Notes under the pieces: model-generated
The model's input: the letters and a program-made list of their open reading frames with translations, nothing else
Database searches by the model: none
What the model was told of the DNA's origin: nothing
Assembly (NCBI GenBank): GCA_963837425.1
Contig: CAWINH010000003.1
Location: 1-64,000, forward strand
Source: CAWINH01 sp963837425
GTDB lineage: Bacteria > Chloroflexota > Limnocylindria > QHBO01
Length of the DNA stretch: 64,000 nt
Direction: 5' to 3'
Translations under genes and position numbers: made by a program
Shown: piece after piece, positions 58,442 to 64,000 of the stretch
Position numbering within the stretch: the first letter of the stretch is position 1
Layout: each line of letters starts with the position of its first letter

Positions 58442-59974
58442 CTACCAGAGGAGGCTCCGGCCGGTCATCTCGGGGCCGGGCTCGATCCCGAGCAGCTCGC
58501 ACAGCGTCGGCGCCACGTCGGCGAGCGTCCCGTCCCGCAGCCTCGCGTTCCGCCACCCCGCCGCGACCAGCACGAGGGGCACCGGCGAGGTCGTGTGCTT
58601 CGTCTGCGGACGCCCCTCTGGGTCTCGCATCTCCTCGATGTTCCCGTGGTCCGCGGTGATCACGAGCGCGCCCCCGACATCGAGGGTCGCTGCGCTCACC
58701 GCCCCCAGGCAGCCGTCCACCACCTCCGCGGCGCGGACCGCCGCGTCCCAGACACCGGTGTGGCCGACCATGTCCGGGTTCGCGTAGTTCACGACGATGA
58801 AGTCGTACGCGCCGGAGCGGATGCCGGACACGAGGCGCTCGGTGATCTCCGCTGCGCTCATCTCGGGCGCGAGGTCATACGTCGCCACGTCGCGGCGCGA
58901 CGGCACCAGGATCCGCTCCTCGCCGGGCAGCTCGGCCTCGACCCCGCCATTGAAGAAGTAAGTCACGTGGGCGTACTTCTCGGTCTCGGCGACGTGCAGC
59001 TGCCGCAGCCCGGTCCGTGAGAGCAACGCGGCCAGCGAGTCGATCTCGAGCGGCGGGAAGGCGATCGCCACCGGCAGCTCCTCGCGCGCCTGGTATTCGG
59101 TGAGGGTCGTCACTCCCACTCCGGGACGGGGCCCGCGCTCGAAGGCGTCAAAGGCGTCCAGCGCGAAGGCCTGGGTCAGCTGGCGAGCCCGGTCGGCGCG
59201 GAAATTCAGGTGCACGACCTCGTCGCCGTCGCGCACGCCGGGGTTCGCGGGCAGGACGGTGGGCCTGATGAACTCGTCCGATTCGTCCCGCCCGTAGGCG
59301 GCGTGCACCGCCGCCTCCGCGGTCTCCGCCGTCAGCCCGACGGCGCGCACGATCGCCTGCCAGGCAGCCTGCGTGCGCTCCCAGCGCTTGTCGCGATCCA
59401 TCCCGAAGAAGCGCCCGCTGACCGTCGCCAGCCCGGCAAGGCCGGCCAGCCGCTCCTCGAGTGCTCGGACGAACCCGTCGGCGGAACGAGGCGGGGTGTC
59501 GCGTCCATCGGTGAAGGCGTGGAGCAGGACGCGATCCGGGGCCAGCCCGGCCCGATGCGCGAGCTCCGCCATCGCCACCAGGTGCTCGTCCACGGCGTGG
59601 ACCCCGCCCGGTCCCACCAGGCCCATGAGATGGAGCCGGCCGCCGCCGGCCGCCGCACGGTTCGCGGCCCCGCACAGTGCCTCGTTGTCGAAGAACGAGC
59701 CGTCCGCGATGGCCCGATTGATGCGCGGCAGGTCCTGAAGCACCGGGAACCCGGCCCCGAGATTCAGGTGCCCGACCTCGCTGTTACCCATCTGCCCGGC
59801 CGGCAGGCCCACCGCCTCCCCGGAGGCTTCGAGGCGGCAGCTCGGCCATTCGGTGCTCAGCCGGCGCCAGACCGGCAGCTCCGCCGCCAGCAGCGCGTTC
59901 CGGGCGGGGTCGTCGCTGAGGCCGAACCCATCGAGCACGCAGAGCACGACCGGTCGCGGGCGGGCATCCGCCAT
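58442..59974 (-). CDS. gpmI: Phosphoglycerate mutase, 2,3-bisphosphoglycerate-independent
   Basis: A 510-aa iPGM of the alkaline-phosphatase superfamily, interconverting 3- and 2-phosphoglycerate with manganese. Motifs: V-L-D-G-F-G (metal Asp), G-Q-M-G-N-S-E-V-G-H with the catalytic Ser, F-T-D-G-R-D, R-F-F-G-M-D-R-D, N-Y-A-N-P-D-M-V-G-H-T-G and T-A-D-H-G-N. The ATG at 59974 overlaps the tpiA stop (ATGA). Confidence 0.96.
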   Translation of the reverse strand: MADARPRPVVLCVLDGFGLSDDPARNALLAAELPVWRRLSTEWPSCRLEASGEAVGLPAGQMGNSEVGHLNLGAGFPVLQDLPRINRAIADGSFFDNEALCGAANRAAAGGGRLHLMGLVGPGGVHAVDEHLVAMAELAHRAGLAPDRVLLHAFTDGRDTPPRSADGFVRALEERLAGLAGLATVSGRFFGMDRDKRWERTQAAWQAIVRAVGLTAETAEAAVHAAYGRDESDEFIRPTVLPANPGVRDGDEVVHLNFRADRARQLTQAFALDAFDAFERGPRPGVGVTTLTEYQAREELPVAIAFPPLEIDSLAALLSRTGLRQLHVAETEKYAHVTYFFNGGVEAELPGEERILVPSRRDVATYDLAPEMSAAEITERLVSGIRSGAYDFIVVNYANPDMVGHTGVWDAAVRAAEVVDGCLGAVSAATLDVGGALVITADHGNIEEMRDPEGRPQTKHTTSPVPLVLVAAGWRNARLRDGTLADVAPTLCELLGIEPGPEMTGRSLLW

Positions 59975-60759
59975 CAGGCTCGCTCCTCCGCCGCGGCACG
60001 GACGATCCGGGCGAACCCGGCGGCATCGAGGCTGGCGCCCCCCACCAGGGCGCCATCGACGTCCGGCATGACGAACAGCGCATTCGCGTTGTTCGGGGTG
60101 CAGCTCCCGCCATAGAGGATCGCGGTCTCGGCCGCACCCTCGGCATCGGCCTCGGCCAGGATGGCCCGGATCTGGGCCGCGGCCAGCTGGGCGTCGTCCG
60201 GCGAAGCAGCGTCCCCGGTGCCGATCGCCCACACCGGTTCGTACGCGATCACGAGGCGACTGCCCGCGATCCGATCCAGGCGCGAGATGGCGGCGCGCAG
60301 CTGACGGTCGATCACTGCCTCGGCCTGGCCCGCTCGCCGCTCCTCCGCGCGTTCCCCGATCGCCGCAATGGGCACCAGGCCGTGGGCGACCGCCGAGGCG
60401 ACCTTGGCCGCGACGCCGGCATCGGTCTCGTTGTCGTACTGCCGACGCTCGGAGTGGCCCAGGATCACGTACTCGGCCACCCCGGCCAGCATCAGCGGGC
60501 TGATCTCACCGGTGAAGGCTCCCGACTCCTCGGCGCGCATGGTCTGGGCGCCGATGCCGACGGCACCCGCCTCGGTCGAACCCCCACCGAGCGCCTCGGA
60601 GACCGCGGTGAGCCAGATCGCCGGCGGGCAGACGACGACGCGCGCCGGCATCCCGTCCGTGGCGTCGCGCACGCTGAGCGCGAGAGTCTGCGCCATGTCG
60701 CGGGTTGGTGGGTGCATCTTCCAGTTGCCGGCGACGAGGGGGACGCGGGGGGCGGGCAT
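59974..60759 (-). CDS. tpiA: Triosephosphate isomerase
   Basis: TIM links the two triose phosphates in glycolysis. The 261-aa barrel shows G-N-W-K-M (Lys), G-H-S-E-R-R (His), A-Y-E-P-V-W-A-I-G-T-G (Glu) and Y-G-G-S-C-T-P-N-N. The usual I-L-C-V-G-E is I-A-A-I-G-E here. I chose the ATG at 60759; the frame is open upstream into whiA. Confidence 0.96.
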   Translation of the reverse strand: MPAPRVPLVAGNWKMHPPTRDMAQTLALSVRDATDGMPARVVVCPPAIWLTAVSEALGGGSTEAGAVGIGAQTMRAEESGAFTGEISPLMLAGVAEYVILGHSERRQYDNETDAGVAAKVASAVAHGLVPIAAIGERAEERRAGQAEAVIDRQLRAAISRLDRIAGSRLVIAYEPVWAIGTGDAASPDDAQLAAAQIRAILAEADAEGAAETAILYGGSCTPNNANALFVMPDVDGALVGGASLDAAGFARIVRAAAEERA

Positions 60760-60761
60760 CG

Positions 60762-61655
60762 TCAGCTCCTTCGTTTGGCGTGCGCGTGTGCGGCGTCCGC
60801 CGAGCGGCGAACCGAATCGTGCTCCTCGGCGTGCAGGTCCGCGGCGAGGACGACGAGCCGGCGCAGCCGGTGGTTCACCGCCGAACGGCTGATCCCGAGC
60901 GCGGTGGCCAGCGTATCGAGATCCGCCTCCGGCTGCCGTCGGCGCTGTTGCGCCGTCTCGCGGAGTCCGTCGGCGAGCTGCTGCAGTCGGCCCGCTGCTT
61001 CCAGTTCGGCGATCGCCTGCAGCTGCCGGTCGGCCGCGCGCACCGTGCGGCCGAGGTTCGCCTCCTCCGCGTTGAGGAGCCGGTTCAGGCGATTCCGGAC
61101 GTCGCGCGCGACGCGGCTGCTCTCGAAGTCGAGCAGCGCCCGGTTGGCGCCCGCCATCCGGAGCAGCGTGGCAACGTCCTCCTGCCCCTTCACGTACACG
61201 ACGTGGCGGCCGCGACGGCGGCTGGTCCCGGACCGCACACCCGCCTCGCGGAGCCGGGCACGCAGCTCCCGGGCGGCCGACGCGCTCCGCAGCGTCAGCT
61301 CGAGGTGGGGCCCGGCGGAGAGTGAGGCCACCAGGAGGACGCCACGCAGGAAGGCGCGGCGATCGCACGCCGGCGCTTCCCTCCAGCGCCATCCCGCGAC
61401 AAGCGCGGGATCCAGCATCACGGCCAGGTGGTGGCGACGGCCCGCGGCACCGGCGGTCGCCCGCACGTGCGACGTTGCCATCCCGAGCGATGCGGCGAGC
61501 TGGGTGACAATCCGTGCCGTCGCGTGATCGAGGGTCTTCAGCCCATCCCCGCTTCCCCCGGGGAAAAGAAGTCCCGCCAGCTCCGCCCGCCGGCAGCACG
61601 CCCGTGCCGGCTGAATCCGGGCGAGCTCGCCCTTCAGCTCACTGGCGACCAGCAC
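60762..61655 (-). CDS. whiA: WhiA-type DNA-binding protein
   Basis: WhiA combines a LAGLIDADG-homing-endonuclease-like N-domain with a C-terminal HTH and controls sporulation or cell division in Gram-positives. The 297-aa protein shows R-R-A-F-L-R-G, V-Y-V-K-G-Q-E-D-V-A-T-L-L-R-M-A-G-A, R-N-R-L-N-R-L-x-N-A-E-E-A-N and the C-terminal HTH A-T-A-L-G-I-S-R-S-A-V-N-H-R. It starts with GTG, 7 bases after yvcK. The yvcK-rapZ-whiA cluster is the conserved setting. Confidence 0.93.
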   Translation of the reverse strand: MLVASELKGELARIQPARACCRRAELAGLLFPGGSGDGLKTLDHATARIVTQLAASLGMATSHVRATAGAAGRRHHLAVMLDPALVAGWRWREAPACDRRAFLRGVLLVASLSAGPHLELTLRSASAARELRARLREAGVRSGTSRRRGRHVVYVKGQEDVATLLRMAGANRALLDFESSRVARDVRNRLNRLLNAEEANLGRTVRAADRQLQAIAELEAAGRLQQLADGLRETAQQRRRQPEADLDTLATALGISRSAVNHRLRRLVVLAADLHAEEHDSVRRSADAAHAHAKRRS

Positions 61656-61662
61656 CTTGGTG

Positions 61663-62979
61663 TCAGCCCGCCGATGCCGTCTCGCGCCGGAGGTGCCGGG
61701 TGCGCGGTCGCTCGCCCCGGTCCTCGTGCTGCATGCGAATGAGGGCCGCCGCCAGCTTCGCCGGATCGTGCCGGTGGGCGTTCGCCACGTCCACGAGGTC
61801 CTCTTCGACGACCATGACCGGCAGCGTCTCGAGCCGCCGCTCGTCGACCTCGACCGGCTCGGCGAGCCAGCCGATCGGCCGACGCCCGGTCCGGGTGCTG
61901 TTCAGGAGCACCGTGTCGATGAGGTCCTCGCCGACGTGCTCGAACAGCGCGGTGACGTGATCGGCGGCCGAGTAGCTGCGCGTCTCTCCCGGCTGGGTCG
62001 CGACGTTGCAGACGTACACGCGCAGGCCGGCAGCGGTGGCCAGGGCGTCGCGGATGTCGCTGATGAGCAGGTTGGGGAGGACGCTGCTGTACAGGCTGCC
62101 GGGGCCGATGACGAGGAGGTCGGCCTCGAGGATCCGCTCGAGCGCCTCGGGGTTCGCGCGCACGTCGGGGGGCTCGATCGCGACCCGCTCGATCGGCTCG
62201 TCGGCGCTCGTGATGGCGGCCTGCCCGTAGAGGCGGCGTCCGGAACGCAATGCCGCGGCGAGGTTCAGCGGCACGGAGGTCGCGGGGAGGACCTGCCCGC
62301 GGACCGCCAGCACGCGGTTCGACTCCCGGACGGCCTCCTCGAAATCGCCGGTCACCGCGGTCATCGCCGCGATGAACAGGTTGCCGAACGCGTGGTCGTC
62401 GAGGCCCGATCCGGGCGGGAAGCGGTACTGCATCAGCTGGGTCATCAGGGGTTCGGCGTCCGCCAGGGCGGCAATGCAGTTGCGGATATCCCCCGGCGGG
62501 GCGATCCCGAGCTGCTGGCGGAGCCTGCCCGAGCTGCCGCCGTCATCGGCGACCGTCACGATGGCGGTGATGTTCGCCGAATAGCCCTTGAGGCCGCGCA
62601 GCAGGGTCGAGAGGCCAGTCCCGCCACCGATCGCCACGATCCGCGGCCCGCGCGCGAGGTACCGCTTCGTGTACAGCACCTCGAGCACCGAGTTCCCGCG
62701 GGCGACAAATGGCGAGACGATGCTGCGCATCAGGCCCCACACCCCGACCGCCGTGATGAGGACGCCGGCGGCGGCCACGATGCTCGCGCGAATCGGCCGA
62801 CCGAGGCCGGCGCCGGTGATGACGTAGATGAATGAGTTGTCCGGCAGCCGGCGGTAGAGGTCGACGAGCAGGATCGCCGCTCCGAGACCGAGCACCGTGA
62901 TCCCGACGAACAGGAGCAGCAGCCAGCGCTTGAGGTGCATCCCCGGGTAGAGCCAGCGCGGGACGCGCGGGCGCCTCAT
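61663..62979 (-). CDS. yvcK: Gluconeogenesis factor YvcK/CofD-like, with N-terminal membrane anchor
   Basis: YvcK proteins regulate carbon flux and cell-wall enzyme localisation. The 438-aa protein has two membrane helices in residues about 18-82 before the domain I-V-A-I-G-G-G-T-G-L-S-T-L-L-R-G-L-K, V-A-D-D-G-G-S-S-G-R-L-R and G-P-G-S-L-Y-S-S-V-L-P-N-L. Classical YvcK of Bacillus is soluble and about 320 aa, so the anchor is an addition typical of some phyla. The ATG overlaps the rapZ stop (ATGA). Confidence 0.92.
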   Translation of the reverse strand: MRRPRVPRWLYPGMHLKRWLLLLFVGITVLGLGAAILLVDLYRRLPDNSFIYVITGAGLGRPIRASIVAAAGVLITAVGVWGLMRSIVSPFVARGNSVLEVLYTKRYLARGPRIVAIGGGTGLSTLLRGLKGYSANITAIVTVADDGGSSGRLRQQLGIAPPGDIRNCIAALADAEPLMTQLMQYRFPPGSGLDDHAFGNLFIAAMTAVTGDFEEAVRESNRVLAVRGQVLPATSVPLNLAAALRSGRRLYGQAAITSADEPIERVAIEPPDVRANPEALERILEADLLVIGPGSLYSSVLPNLLISDIRDALATAAGLRVYVCNVATQPGETRSYSAADHVTALFEHVGEDLIDTVLLNSTRTGRRPIGWLAEPVEVDERRLETLPVMVVEEDLVDVANAHRHDPAKLAAALIRMQHEDRGERPRTRHLRRETASAG

Positions 62980-63920
62980 CGTTCGAGCTCCCGGTGGAAG
63001 ACCGCGACGGCCGTCTCGTCGAGGTCGCGCAGGCGCGTCGCCAGCTCCTCGGCGAGGGCGATCGACCGGTGGTAGCCGCCCGTGCAGCCCAGGGCCAGCG
63101 TGAGCCGCGCCTTTCCCTCCGCGCGATAGGCGGGGATCGTGAGCTCCAGCAGCTCCACGACGAGCTCGAGGAAACGGCCGGCGGCGGGCTGACCCATCAC
63201 GTAGTCACGGACCGGCGGCTGCAGGCCGGAGAGCCGCTTGAGGTCCGGGACGTAGTACGGGTTCGTGAGGAAGCGGACGTCAAAGACGAGATCCGCCTCG
63301 AACGGGATCCCGTACTTGAATCCGAAGGTGATGATGTCGACGAGGAGCTCCCCCGCCGCACCGTCGCGCGGAACGAACGAGAAGAGCCGCTCCTTCAGCT
63401 GGCCGATCGTCAGGCCGCTCGTATCGATGAGGTGATCGGCAAGCTCGCGCGTGCGCTCCAGCCGACGGCGCTCCTCCTGGATCCCGGCCTGCACCCCGGA
63501 GCGGGTCTCGAGCGGATGCCGGTGGCGCGTCTCGCTGAACCTCGACACCAGCGTCGAGTCGCTCGCCTCGAGGTAGAGGATGTCGTATGGCACGCCCCGC
63601 GCGGCGAGCTCGCGGCGCGCCCGTTCGATGGCGGGGCCCGGATCGCCCGCGCGGATGTCAAGCACGAGGGCCAGGCGCGCGTATCGCACCGGGTCGGCGT
63701 CCCGCAGGGTCAGCAGCCGGTCGAGCAGCTCGGGCGGAAGATTGTCGACACAGTAATAGCCGAGGTCCTCGTAGATCTTCGAGGCCTGGCTCTTGCCTGC
63801 TCCGGACAGGCCGCTGATGACGAGCACGTGTCCGCTCGCGGCCGGGTCTCGGGGAGTCGTCTGCGGCCGCGGCCGCGTCCGTCGGGCGCTGGCGGTGGCG
63901 CTCTTGCCGGCTGGTGCCAT
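62976..63920 (-). CDS. rapZ: RNase adapter protein RapZ (YvcJ)
   Basis: A P-loop protein that in enterics guides RNase E to glmZ and in Gram-positives binds nucleotides. The 314-aa product has Walker A I-S-G-L-S-G-A-G-K-S, C-V-D-N-L-P-P-E-L-L, F-S-E-T-R-H-R-H-P-L and the C-terminal G-C-T-G-G-Y-H-R-S-I-A motif. The ATG at 63920 with GGAGGG just upstream was chosen over a farther ATG at 63974. Residues 1-30 are basic and low complexity. Confidence 0.94.
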   Translation of the reverse strand: MAPAGKSATASARRTRPRPQTTPRDPAASGHVLVISGLSGAGKSQASKIYEDLGYYCVDNLPPELLDRLLTLRDADPVRYARLALVLDIRAGDPGPAIERARRELAARGVPYDILYLEASDSTLVSRFSETRHRHPLETRSGVQAGIQEERRRLERTRELADHLIDTSGLTIGQLKERLFSFVPRDGAAGELLVDIITFGFKYGIPFEADLVFDVRFLTNPYYVPDLKRLSGLQPPVRDYVMGQPAAGRFLELVVELLELTIPAYRAEGKARLTLALGCTGGYHRSIALAEELATRLRDLDETAVAVFHRELER

Positions 63921-63947
63921 ATGCCGCCCTCCGTGACGGTCGGCCCG

Positions 63948-63953
63948 AGTATA
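63948..63953 (-). promoter_or_regulatory. Promoter of the rapZ-yvcK-whiA-tpiA-gpmI-secG operon (-10 TATACT)
   Basis: TATACT on the minus strand, 27 bases before the rapZ ATG. The window ends too soon to judge a -35 reliably. Confidence 0.5.
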
Positions 63954-64000
63954 GCCCGAGGTCGTCTCGATCACGCCGTCCCGAACCCGCGCAAAAGGCC

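Overview
The window is GC-rich, tightly packed bacterial chromosome. Almost every gene is housekeeping, and neighbours often overlap by 4 bases (ATGA or GTGA). Gene content fits an uncultured, high-GC Chloroflexota lineage (Limnocylindria/Ellin6529-like): short rRNA-processing operons, a T-box in front of ileS, a YugP-type protease among translation genes, a DUF4015 lipoprotein, DUF3352, and WhiA/YvcK/RapZ in a non-sporulating setting. This taxonomic guess is inference from memory. I see no phage, insertion sequence, CRISPR array or defence island.

Layout. 1-7.2 kb (minus): rpsB-tsf-pyrH-frr-uppS-cdsA-dxr-rseP, translation followed by isoprenoid/phospholipid and membrane proteolysis. 7.3-8.4 kb (plus): LysM lytic transglycosylase. 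8.4-27.2 kb (minus): a run of operons, kinase-recG-rsmD-coaD, coiled-coil protein-yceD-rpmF, plsX-nusB-acpP-rnc-smc-ftsY and ffh-DUF3352-rpsP-khpA-rimM-trmD-rplS-rnhB-yraN; rpmB is divergent at the end. 27.2-41.5 kb (minus): T-box-ileS-lspA-rluD-gmk-priA-def-fmt-yugP-rlmN-rpe-DUF4015 lipoprotein-dtd. 41.5-45.3 kb: a membrane protein plus a processive GT2 glycosyltransferase, then ilvE. 45.3-48.8 kb: rpsF-ssb-rpsR and a TSUP/DUF1634/CaCA transporter group. 48.9-56 kb: the accessory-like part, with an orphan CpaE-type ATPase, tRNA-Leu, two tiny genes, a GT1 glycosyltransferase, a frameshifted lipoprotein, a RibD/DHFR-type reductase, a GNAT acetyltransferase, a four-tRNA array and a TrkA-C membrane protein. 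56-58.2 kb: htpX, lemA and a three-tRNA array. 58.2-64 kb: rapZ-yvcK-whiA-tpiA-gpmI-secG.

Regulatory reading. Many minus-strand operons have a recognisable -10 (mostly TATACT, often preceded by TGC), which delimits transcription units. Six genes show a -10-like hexamer exactly 6 bases before an ATG and no Shine-Dalgarno, which predicts leaderless mRNAs. Three essential genes (uppS, rimM, fmt) lack any ATG/GTG/TTG at the place where homology says the protein starts, so they probably use near-cognate start codons.

The most surprising protein is RNase HII: the catalytic DEAGRG-type motif reads D-A-V-G-V-A while the rest of the enzyme looks normal. I did not find a clear-cut new multi-gene system. 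The best candidates for novelty are the start-codon and leaderless patterns, the degenerate RnhB, and the unannotated small or membrane genes at 41.5-44.2 kb and 50.5-51.4 kb.
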